The notes beneath the pieces are model-generated. The model saw only the letters and a program-made list of their open reading frames with translations. It ran no database searches and had not been told where the DNA came from. Shown here one piece after another: positions 1-6,520 of a stretch of 15,638 bases of DNA. Position 1 is the first letter of the stretch. Each line of letters starts with the position of its first letter. Location of the stretch: positions 1 through 15,638 of the forward strand of contig JAEZVM010000365.1 in assembly GCA_023420795.1 (NCBI GenBank), given 5' to 3'. A program made the translations under genes and the position numbers. This stretch comes from Pseudomonadota bacterium (GTDB taxonomy: Bacteria > Pseudomonadota > Gammaproteobacteria > Burkholderiales > Burkholderiaceae_D).

Positions 1-2366
1 TCCGGCGCGGGCCGGAAGCGGCGCAGCAGCGCATACACGGTGAGCGCGACGATGCCCAGCACCGTGATCTCGCCGAAGGTATCGAAGCCGCGGAAATCAA
101 CCAGGATCACATTGACCACGTTGGCGCCGCCACCCAGCGGCAATGCATTCTCGACAAAGAAGGAGCCTAGGCTCTCACCCGGCGCGATGCTGCGGGTGAG
201 CACTGCATAGGTCAATGCCGCCATGCCGCCGCCAGCCACGCATGCCAACACCAAATCCCGCAAACGCCTGGTGCGGGCACGGGCGCGCTCGCGCAGGCTG
301 AGCGAGGCATTGTCGAGCGCCTCGATGCGTGGCGGTAGCCAACGCAGGCCGAGCAGGATCAGCACCACGGTCACAACTTCCACCGCGAATTGCGTCAAAG
401 CGAGGTCCGGCGCCGAAAACCAGATGAAGGTGACACAGGTAATCAGGCCGGCGCCACCCGCCATCGCAAGCGCGGCGAGGCGGTTGTATTTCGCCTTGAG
501 CGCAGTGCCGACCGCGCATAACGCGCCGATCAGCCACAGGACGGCAAAGGCAGGATCGGCGGCGGACAGCGGCAGGTCGCCTTGCGGCAAACCGCCCTCC
601 CACGCCGGCAGCACGGCCGCCGCAAATGTAACAAGGACTACCAGCAGCAATTGAACCTGCAGCCGCGACGATGACAGCCGGTCTTCCAGCCAGTCCGCCG
701 CGATGCTCAGCCTGTCGATCAGGAAGTCGAAAATGCGCTTGGCTTCAAGCGGGTCGAGCAGCAGCACCACCCCCGGCTCGCGGCGCTGGTATCCGCGCAA
801 TGCGCGGTAGAGCACGATACCGCCGGCCATTGCCAGCAGGCTCATCAGGAAAGGCCGGGTGAAACCGTGCCAGACCGCGAGGCTGTGCGCCGGCATCGCC
901 GGACCGAGTACCGCCAGCGCGGCGGTGTCGAGCACCGGCCCGATGGTCTGCGCCGGGAAAATGCCGACCAGCAGGCAGACGCCGACCAGCAGCGCACTCG
1001 GCAGCAGCATCCAGCGCGTCGGCTCATGCGGCTTGCGCGGCAAGCCTTTCGCCGGCGGGCCGAAGAACACCTGCAGAATGAAACGCAGCGAATAGGCGAC
1101 GCTGAACATGCCGGCAACAACCGCCAGTGCGGGCAGGATCATTTGCACCGTCGGGTTTCCACTGACGAACACCGTTTCGGTAAAGAACATTTCCTTGGAA
1201 ATGAAGCCGTTCAGCAGCGGCACGCCGGCCATCGACGCGGTCGCCACCACCGCCAGCGTGGCAGTGATCGGCATCGCGTGGACCAGCCCGCTCAGGCGCG
1301 TCAGATTGCGCGTGCCGGTTTCATGATCGACGATGCCGGCAGCCATGAACAGCGAAGCCTTGAATGTCGCATGGTTGGCCATATGGAAGATCGCCGCCAG
1401 CAGCCCGAGCGGGCTGTTCAGGCCGAGCAACAGCGTGATCAGCCCGAGATGGCTGACAGTCGAATAGGCGAGCACGCCTTTCATGTCCTGCTGGAAGATC
1501 GCCGCATAGCCGCCGATCAGCAGCGAGCACAGGCCGACGCCACCGATGATCCAGAACCAGGCGTCGGTGCCCGCCAGTACCGGCCACAGGCGCGCCAGCA
1601 AGAACACGCCGGCCTTCACCATCGTCGCCGAATGCAGGTAGGCGGATACAGGCGTCGGTGCTGCCATCGCATGCGGCAGCCAGAAATGGAACGGGAACTG
1701 CGCGCTCTTGCTCAATGCGCCGAGCGCGATCAATACCAGCGCGGCCATGTACCAGGGATGCGCGCGCACCTGCTCGCCGGCGCCCAGCACCACATCGAGA
1801 TCGTAGCTGCCGGCGATACGCCCGAGGATCACCATGCCGGCCAACAGGCACAGGCCGCCGGCCGCGGTGACGGTCAATGCCATTCGCGCGCCGCGCCGCG
1901 CATCGACCCGGTGATGCCAGTAGGCGATCAGCATGAACGAGGCCATGCTGGTCATTTCCCAGAACAGGGAAAGCTGGATCACGTTGCCGGACAACACGAC
2001 GCCCAGCATCGATCCCATGAACGCGAGGAAGAACGCGAAAAATCGCGGCACCGGGTCCTGCGGCGACATGTAGTAATGCGCGTACAGCACCACCAGCGCG
2101 CCCATCACCGTGACCAGCATCGTGAACAGCCATGCAAAGCCATCCATGCGCAGCGTGAAGTCTAGGCCGAGCGACGGTGCCCACGGCAACACATCGCGCA
2201 CCACGCCGCCGTTGGTCACCTCCGGATACAGCAGCACCGCGTTGGCCGCGCAGACGAGCGCGATCAGCGCCGCCAGTATCGCCCCGGCGCGACGCGCATG
2301 GGACGGCAGCAGCGCCGCGCCGAAGCTGCCGACAAAGGGCAGGAGGACAATCAGGAGGAGCGACAT
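1..2366 (-). CDS. mrpA: Mrp-type monovalent cation/H+ antiporter subunit A (partial, C-terminus off the left edge)
   Basis: This is the large subunit of a multisubunit Na+(K+)/H+ antiporter (Mrp/Sha/Pha) in the inner membrane, which uses the proton gradient to expel cations and keep the cytoplasm neutral. About 788 codons are visible, running open to the edge. The first ~500 residues are the complex I NuoL/ND5-like proton channel. They include the conserved Glu in FWEMTS (E137), Lys in GALSK (K220), and the HSATMVKAG motif with H245 and K251. After ~550 comes the MrpA-specific tail, with VEVVTVVLILLGLRW and the ending NVILVDFRGFDTFGEITVLG, which separates it from NuoL. The ATG at 2366 is the only start after the in-frame stop at 2385. 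A GGAAAG lies 12 bases upstream. It begins 18 bases after the stress protein gene and is probably co-transcribed with it. The remaining Mrp subunits, or a fused MrpB part, should lie to the left (inference). Confidence 0.9.
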   Translation of the reverse strand, partial: MSLLLIVLLPFVGSFGAALLPSHARRAGAILAALIALVCAANAVLLYPEVTNGGVVRDVLPWAPSLGLDFTLRMDGFAWLFTMLVTVMGALVVLYAHYYMSPQDPVPRFFAFFLAFMGSMLGVVLSGNVIQLSLFWEMTSMASFMLIAYWHHRVDARRGARMALTVTAAGGLCLLAGMVILGRIAGSYDLDVVLGAGEQVRAHPWYMAALVLIALGALSKSAQFPFHFWLPHAMAAPTPVSAYLHSATMVKAGVFLLARLWPVLAGTDAWFWIIGGVGLCSLLIGGYAAIFQQDMKGVLAYSTVSHLGLITLLLGLNSPLGLLAAIFHMANHATFKASLFMAAGIVDHETGTRNLTRLSGLVHAMPITATLAVVATASMAGVPLLNGFISKEMFFTETVFVSGNPTVQMILPALAVVAGMFSVAYSLRFILQVFFGPPAKGLPRKPHEPTRWMLLPSALLVGVCLLVGIFPAQTIGPVLDTAALAVLGPAMPAHSLAVWHGFTRPFLMSLLAMAGGIVLYRALRGYQRREPGVVLLLDPLEAKRIFDFLIDRLSIAADWLEDRLSSSRLQVQLLLVVLVTFAAAVLPAWEGGLPQGDLPLSAADPAFAVLWLIGALCAVGTALKAKYNRLAALAMAGGAGLITCVTFIWFSAPDLALTQFAVEVVTVVLILLGLRWLPPRIEALDNASLSLRERARARTRRLRDLVLACVAGGGMAALTYAVLTRSIAPGESLGSFFVENALPLGGGANVVNVILVDFRGFDTFGEITVLGIVALTVYALLRRFRPAP

Positions 2367-2384
2367 GTTGCGCCGATGCTTTCC

Positions 2385-3008
2385 TTAATGATCTTTCTGG
2401 TCTTTCCGTAATTCCTGAGCCGCAGATGCGGGAGGCACAATCAGCACGTCGCATTGCGCGCCTGCCAGCACCTGCGGCGCGACCGCCCGGAAAAAAAAGC
2501 GCCGCAGCAGCGGAGCCGAGCTGCGCCCGACGATCAGCAGGTCGGCACGAAAGCTTTTCTCCGTTTCAAGGATCAAGCTGGGCGCATACGCGTTTTCGAC
2601 GACCTTTACCACTTCGGCCGGGGCGACGCCGGCATGCTCCAGCAGCAGATTGATCCGGTCGTATGCCTGTTCATGATGCTGGATGCGGGATTCCCGGATT
2701 TGTTCCTCCGCCAATCCGGCACGCAACATGCGACGTTCCTGCGTATCGGCGAGTGCATGGACCACGACCATGTCGGCGGCAGGAGCAATTGCACGCGCCT
2801 GTTCGATGCAGGAGACGGAGGTCTGCGAACCATCGACTGCGACTAGCACGCGGCGGTATTCGGCCCGCCGGGACTGGTCTCTGCGGCCAGCAATCAGCAC
2901 CGGAGCATGGGAGTTGCGCAGCAGCCTCCAGCTTTTCCAGACAGTTCCGTTGCGAAACCATGCGCCCGACCAGCCGGTCAGCACAAGTATCAGGCGTGCC
3001 GCGTTCAC
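2385..3008 (-). CDS. Universal stress protein, one full Usp domain with a vestige of a second
   Basis: A 207-residue cytoplasmic UspA-family protein. The full Usp fold runs from about residue 51 (YRRVLVAVDGS) to 192 (AQCDVLIVPP). The nucleotide loop is degenerate: GRSSAPLLRR at 161-170 lacks the second Gly and the Gly-Ser/Thr of the ATP-binding motif G-x2-G-x9-G-(S/T), so it probably does not bind ATP in the usual way. Residues 25-41 (SWRLLRNSHAPVLIAG) resemble the end of another Usp domain. This suggests a tandem-Usp protein that has lost most of its first domain. The start is GTG with GGGAGGG a few bases upstream, and an in-frame TGA lies just beyond. It is the first gene of a unit with mrpA and is divergent from the sensor kinase. 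Its exact role is unknown; the context suggests stress or ion homeostasis. Confidence 0.85.
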   Translation of the reverse strand: MNAARLILVLTGWSGAWFRNGTVWKSWRLLRNSHAPVLIAGRRDQSRRAEYRRVLVAVDGSQTSVSCIEQARAIAPAADMVVVHALADTQERRMLRAGLAEEQIRESRIQHHEQAYDRINLLLEHAGVAPAEVVKVVENAYAPSLILETEKSFRADLLIVGRSSAPLLRRFFFRAVAPQVLAGAQCDVLIVPPASAAQELRKDQKDH

Positions 3009-3037
3009 TGTGCCCTCCCTGCATCAAAGGACGCTCC

Positions 3038-3124
3038 AGTATCTCCGATTCATGCTGAAAGAAAAATTCGGGCGTACCCCTAAGTGTTCCCCTTACGCGC
3101 ATCATTCCGAAAATCGGAGATACT
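3038..3124. repeat. Perfect 13-bp inverted repeat flanking the divergent control region
   Basis: AGTATCTCCGATT at 3038-3050 is the exact reverse complement of AATCGGAGATACT at 3112-3124, with 61 bases between. Read outward, each copy is AATCGGAGATACT followed by NGA. One copy points at the stress protein gene (30 bases before its GTG) and the other at the kinase gene (49 bases before its ATG). The shared GATACT could serve as a -10 element of two mirror-image promoters, or the arms could be a regulator site. The repeat is directly visible; its function is inferred. Confidence 0.7.
3074..3095. promoter_or_regulatory. Tandem GTWCCCCTWA motif, possible response-regulator binding site
   Basis: GTACCCCTAA (3074-3083) and GTTCCCCTTA (3086-3095) form a direct repeat with a 12-base period, matching at 8 of 10 positions. 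They lie between the two 13-bp arms. The first copy contains TACCCCT, which fits the NarL heptamer consensus TACYYMT. If GATACT at 3119-3124 is the kinase -10, the nearer copy is centred about 40 bases before the start of transcription, a usual activator position. The FixJ/NarL-type regulator encoded next door is the obvious candidate ligand, but this is inference. Confidence 0.35.
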
Positions 3125-3172
3125 TGAATTCTCTTCATCAATACCGCCGCAACGCATGCACGACGAATAGCA

Positions 3173-4750
3173 ATGGCCGATCTACGTTCCCTGCGATATA
3201 TCTGGTGGGCATGCGGCTTCATTGCCGCTTATGTCTTGCTCGACCTGGTGTGCGGACCTCCCGCGCGGCACTGGACGATCAATCCGGTCTGGCACCCGGC
3301 TGCCGGTCTGGCGCTGTTTGCAGTATTGCAGGGCGGCTGGCGCATGGTTGTTCCGCTGCTGATCGCCGCCCTCTTCGCTGCGCTGGCAATGCCCATCGTC
3401 GCCGACCGGCTCGACCTGTCGATAGCGCTCGGCATGCTGCCGCTGATTTCCTACATGGGCGTCGCGTGGCTGATCCGCCGTTATCTGCCGGGCAGCGCGT
3501 TTTTCACCAGCCACCGCGGGGTGCTGCTGTGGACCGGCTTCGTTACCGCCGGCAGCCTGTTCAGCGGCACGCTGTATGCAAGCCTGCTCTCCGCAAGCGG
3601 CGCAATCGGTGCATCGCACTGGCTGCAGACCTTGATCCCCTACAGCATCGCCGAAACCGCCGGCATGCTGGTCGTCATGCCTCTCGCATGGTGTCTCAGT
3701 GAAGCGGAGGTGCGCACCGCCTTCCTGGCACGCGTGCTGAAATGGGAAACCGCCGCCTACACTGCGCTGATCGGAGTCGTGTTGTGGATCGCGCTGCAGC
3801 GGCCGGCCGGCGAATCGCTCGCCTATTACCTGCTGTTCCTGCCGCTGGCGTGGGCCGCCGCCCGGCAGGGCATGGCGGGCGCGGTCAGCGCGGCGATCGT
3901 GCTTGAAGCTGGCGTGACCGCAGCCGCAGTCGGCGCCGGCTCCTATTCCGCGCAGATGCCGGACCTGCAGATGCTGGTGCTGACGCTCACGCTGTCCGGT
4001 TTCCTGATCGGCGTCGCGGTCGATGTCGCGCGCCGCGCCAGCGACGAACTGCGGCAGTCGCTGCGCCTTGCCGCGGCCGGCGAAATGGCCGCCGCGCTGG
4101 CGCATGAACTCAACCAGCCGCTCACCGCGCTGTCCGCCTATGGCAGTGCCTGCATCAGGCTGGCCGAGCATGGCGACGGTCCGCTGCTGCGGCAGACACT
4201 GCAATCGATGGTCGGCGAATCGCAGCGGGCATCGAACGTGATGAAAAGGCTGCGCGACTTTTTCCGGACCGGCGCCACCACGCTGGAGCAGGTGCCGCTG
4301 GCTGAACTGATCGATTCCGCCACCGGCCCGTTCATGCAGCGGGCGCGCAATGAAGAAATTTCCTTTGCAGTCGGCGAGATTCCCGCCGTGACGCTGCTCG
4401 CCGACCGGGTGCAGCTAGAAATCGTGCTGCGCAATCTGCTGGCGAACGCCTTCGATGCGGTCGCCACTCAGGATGATGGTACAGAGCGCCGGGTTCTGGT
4501 CGAGGCAGGAGCGGATCGCGCGTCGGTCTGGATCCGGGTGGCCGACAACGGTCCCGGCATCGCAGGCAAGGTCCGCGCGCGCATGTTCGAACCTTTCGTA
4601 TCAACCAAGTCCAGCGGCCTTGGCCTGGGGCTCGCGATCAGCCGTTCGATCGTCGAGACCCACGGCGGCACGCTGGCGATCGAGCCGAGCAGGCATGGCG
4701 TACTCGTCATCAGTCTGCCTGCCGGTTCAGTGGAAAAGGAGGCATCGTGA
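3173..4750 (+). CDS. MASE1-domain membrane sensor histidine kinase
   Basis: A 525-residue inner-membrane sensor kinase that should autophosphorylate and pass phosphate to the response regulator immediately downstream. Residues ~5-285 hold about eight hydrophobic segments with the look of a MASE1 sensor (NPVWHPAAGLALFAVLQGG near 37-55; IAETAGMLVVMPLAW at 159-173). A short linker leads to the dimerisation domain with the H box AALAHELNQPLTAL, phospho-acceptor H311. The ATPase domain has the N box NLLANAFDAV (421-430), G1 DNGPGI (458-463), F box FEPFVSTK (472-479) and G2 GLGLGLAIS (482-490). No PAS or heme domain is seen, so it is not a FixL orthologue even though the partner is FixJ-like. The signal is unknown. 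ATG 3173 has only a poor ribosome binding site. It shares the divergent control region with the stress protein/mrpA unit. Confidence 0.92.
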   Translation: MADLRSLRYIWWACGFIAAYVLLDLVCGPPARHWTINPVWHPAAGLALFAVLQGGWRMVVPLLIAALFAALAMPIVADRLDLSIALGMLPLISYMGVAWLIRRYLPGSAFFTSHRGVLLWTGFVTAGSLFSGTLYASLLSASGAIGASHWLQTLIPYSIAETAGMLVVMPLAWCLSEAEVRTAFLARVLKWETAAYTALIGVVLWIALQRPAGESLAYYLLFLPLAWAAARQGMAGAVSAAIVLEAGVTAAAVGAGSYSAQMPDLQMLVLTLTLSGFLIGVAVDVARRASDELRQSLRLAAAGEMAAALAHELNQPLTALSAYGSACIRLAEHGDGPLLRQTLQSMVGESQRASNVMKRLRDFFRTGATTLEQVPLAELIDSATGPFMQRARNEEISFAVGEIPAVTLLADRVQLEIVLRNLLANAFDAVATQDDGTERRVLVEAGADRASVWIRVADNGPGIAGKVRARMFEPFVSTKSSGLGLGLAISRSIVETHGGTLAIEPSRHGVLVISLPAGSVEKEAS

Positions 4751-5367
4751 GCCAGACTGACAACACGGTTTTCATTGTCGATGACGATCCGGCTGTGCGC
4801 GACGCGCTCGGCCTGCTGCTCAGCCTGCGTGGCTACCGGACCGCATTCTTCGCCGACGGCACCGATTTCCTGCGCGCGTGTTCCCGCGAACTGCGCGGCT
4901 GCCTGCTGCTCGACATACGCATGCCGGGGATGGATGGCCTGACATTGCAGAAAGCATTGCGCGAACAGGGCTGTGATCTGCCGGTGATCATCATCACCGG
5001 GCATGGCGACGTCGATTCCGCACGCGACGCCTTCCGCAGCCATGCAGTCGATTTCCTCGAAAAGCCGCTGCAGGAAGAAAGCCTCGTCAATGCGATCGAA
5101 GAAGCCCTCGCCCGCTGCGCCAGAAGCGACCACCGGCGCCGCGCGAATGCCGAATATGCACGGCGCTACGCCAGCCTGACCCCGCGCGAACGGGAAGTGA
5201 TGGATCTGGTCGTCGCCGGTCGCCACAATCGCGAGATCGCCGAAACCCTCGGCATCAGCGCCCGCACGGTCGAGGTGCACAAGGCGCGCGTGATGGACAA
5301 GCTCGACGCCGCATCGGTCGCAGAACTGGTGCGGCGGCACCTGCAGAACGAGGCAGGCGAGGATTGA
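4747..5367 (+). CDS. FixJ/NarL-type two-component response regulator
   Basis: A 206-residue DNA-binding regulator. The receiver domain spans residues ~6-122, with the acidic pocket D12-D14, phospho-acceptor D56 (LLLDIRMPGMDG), T84 (VIIITGHGDV) and K106 (FLEKPL). The LuxR-type helix-turn-helix spans ~143-200 (LTPREREVMDLVVAG, ISARTVEVHKARVMDKL). Order and motifs fit the FixJ group. The start is GTG 4747, overlapping the kinase stop as GTGA and preceded by a strong AAGGAGG, so the two proteins are translationally coupled and certainly cognate. Likely targets include its own divergent promoter region (inference from position and the repeats there). Confidence 0.93.
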   Translation: MSQTDNTVFIVDDDPAVRDALGLLLSLRGYRTAFFADGTDFLRACSRELRGCLLLDIRMPGMDGLTLQKALREQGCDLPVIIITGHGDVDSARDAFRSHAVDFLEKPLQEESLVNAIEEALARCARSDHRRRANAEYARRYASLTPREREVMDLVVAGRHNREIAETLGISARTVEVHKARVMDKLDAASVAELVRRHLQNEAGED

Positions 5368-5380
5368 GGAGCGTTACCCC

Positions 5381-5416
5381 AAAAACAAAACCCCTCGCCA
5401 TTCGCATGGCAAGGGG
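5381..5416 (-). terminator. Rho-independent terminator of the PBP7 gene
   Basis: The arms at 5391-5400 and 5407-5416 pair as a 10-bp stem with one mismatch and a six-base loop (TTCGCA). On the minus strand the stem is followed by TTTTGTTTTT (5390-5381). It lies 22 bases past the stop of the endopeptidase gene. It also sits between the two convergent genes, so the stem may help end the kinase/regulator transcript, although no T-run follows on the plus strand. Confidence 0.8.
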
Positions 5417-5438
5417 CTGATAGTGGAACCGACCGGAT

Positions 5439-6362
5439 TTACATTGCGCGGCGCTTTTTCTTGATCGTCTTGCTGCCGCCCTTTGACTTGACCAGCATGA
5501 TGCCACTCTTGCCGCTGCGGCTCTTGGCTACCATGCGAGCGCGTGGTGCCGGTTTTGCCCTGACGATCTGTAAGGGCTCGCCTTTGACGAAGCGCTGTAC
5601 GTTTTCCGCATCCATCATCCGGGCCGCGGTTTCCTTGGCATTGAGCAGCACGACGATCACGTGCTTGCCGGCGGTCTGCAGTCGCATCACCAGGCAGCGC
5701 CCTGCTTCGCGGGTGAAGCCGGTCTTCGACAGCAGGATGTCCCAGCCATCCCGCCCGACCAGGCGATTGGTATTGCGATATTGAACCATGCGCCCGTTCA
5801 TGTCGATCAGGTCTTCAGTGCCGGTCGAAAGGCGGCTGATTTCCGGATAGCGGGATGCGGCCGTTACCATCTTGACCAGATCGGCGGCGGTCGAACGATT
5901 GTTCGGCGACAGGCCGGTCGGTTCTTCGATCGAAGTGTCATGCATGCCCAGCGCAATTAGCTTTTGCCGCACCGCCTGCTGGAAACTTGCATGCCCGCCG
6001 GGATAGGTGCGTCCAAGTGCTGCTGCGGCGCGGTTATCGGATGACATCAATGCCAGTTGCAGCAATTCGCCGCGCGACAGCACCACGCCGACCGGCACAC
6101 GCGACGAGCTGAACTTCAGCGTATCGACATCGCTTTCGTCGATGGTGATGCTTTCATTCATGTCAAGCCGGGCATCCAGCACAACCATGGCCGTCATCAG
6201 CTTGGTCAGCGAAGCGATCGGCACGACCGAATGCGCATCCTTTTCGAGCAGAACCTTGCCGGAGTCTTCTTCAAAGACCAGCGCATGCTGGGAACTCAAC
6301 GGCAAAGCAAAGGCAGACGCCGCTGTGCTCAGCAGCAGTGCCATGATAGTTTTCTTGAACAT
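5439..6362 (-). CDS. pbpG: D-alanyl-D-alanine endopeptidase (PBP7-like, peptidase S11)
   Basis: A 307-residue periplasmic penicillin-binding protein of the low-mass S11 family, which cleaves D-Ala-meso-DAP cross-links in peptidoglycan. A Sec signal peptide covers residues 1-19/20 (MFKKTIMALLL, ending SAFA). All three active-site motifs are present: SLTK (S51 nucleophile, K54), SDN (108-110) and KTG (213-215). The catalytic domain ends near 262. The last 41 residues contain 15 Lys/Arg and end in IKKKRRAM. They are not the amphipathic anchor of PBP5/6 but a basic tail that could bind the wall or membrane surface (inference). It is a single-gene unit with its own terminator. The ATG at 6362 lacks a clear Shine-Dalgarno, but it directly precedes the signal peptide. 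Length and lack of the C-terminal beta domain favour PBP7 over the DacA type. Confidence 0.88.
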   Translation of the reverse strand: MFKKTIMALLLSTAASAFALPLSSQHALVFEEDSGKVLLEKDAHSVVPIASLTKLMTAMVVLDARLDMNESITIDESDVDTLKFSSSRVPVGVVLSRGELLQLALMSSDNRAAAALGRTYPGGHASFQQAVRQKLIALGMHDTSIEEPTGLSPNNRSTAADLVKMVTAASRYPEISRLSTGTEDLIDMNGRMVQYRNTNRLVGRDGWDILLSKTGFTREAGRCLVMRLQTAGKHVIVVLLNAKETAARMMDAENVQRFVKGEPLQIVRAKPAPRARMVAKSRSGKSGIMLVKSKGGSKTIKKKRRAM

Positions 6363-6375
6363 ACGACAGGGAAAT

Positions 6376-6449
6376 GGAAACGTTGTCTCGCGGCATTTAT
6401 CTTAATGCAGGGAAACGTTTCCTTGGGAGTGTCGAATGAAATTTTTTTT
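6376..6449 (-). promoter_or_regulatory. Probable pbpG promoter with palindromic operator-like sites
   Basis: A perfect 12-bp palindrome GGAAACGTTTCC lies at 6411-6422. An imperfect copy, GGAAACGTTGTC, lies 35 bases closer to the gene at 6376-6387. On the minus strand TAAGAT (6404-6399) could be the -10, which would put the palindrome in the spacer, where a repressor would block polymerase. An eight-A run (6449-6442) upstream could act as an UP element. No good -35 is seen. The A/T-flanked central CG resembles LacI/GalR-family operators, but the ligand is unknown. Confidence 0.4.
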
Positions 6450-6480
6450 ATGTGTTGTGTATTGCCCTTGATGTTCTTTC

Positions 6481-6510
6481 AAAAGGCCCCGCTCTTATCG
6501 GCTAGCGGCC
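6481..6510 (-). terminator. Weak candidate terminator after the M48 gene
   Basis: Past the M48 stop, an imperfect stem can form between GGCCGCT (minus strand, 6510-6504) and AGCGGGGCC (6493-6485, with a GG bulge), followed by only four Ts (6484-6481). It is GC-rich but has a short U-run, so termination may be inefficient or Rho-assisted. Confidence 0.3.
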
Positions 6511-6520
6511 GGCTAGCGGC
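6500..6520. repeat. Short direct repeat at the M48 stop codon
   Basis: GGCTAGCGGC occurs at 6500-6509 and again at 6511-6520, separated by one C. The second copy contains the TAG stop of the M48 gene (CTA at 6513-6515 on the plus strand). This looks like a small tandem duplication at the 3' end of the gene. Confidence 0.5.

Noticed and set aside
867..2165. Long open frame (432 codons) on the plus strand opposite mrpA
   Set aside because: It is antisense to a well-conserved antiporter, with composition dominated by Arg/His/Gln/Ala as expected from the mirror of GC-rich codons. No domain and no ribosome binding site.
3125..3142. TTGAATTCTCTTCATCAA as a possible FNR box before the kinase
   Set aside because: The half-sites are 18 bases end to end instead of 14, and the left half is TTGAA, so the spacing is wrong for FNR/Anr.
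3173..5367. FixL-FixJ oxygen-sensing pair
   Set aside because: The regulator is FixJ-like, but the kinase has a MASE1 membrane sensor and no heme-binding PAS domain, so direct oxygen sensing cannot be claimed.
6469..6483. TTGATGTTCTTTCAA as an FNR-like site between the M48 gene and pbpG
   Set aside because: It has one base too many between halves, and the right half is TTCAA rather than ATCAA.
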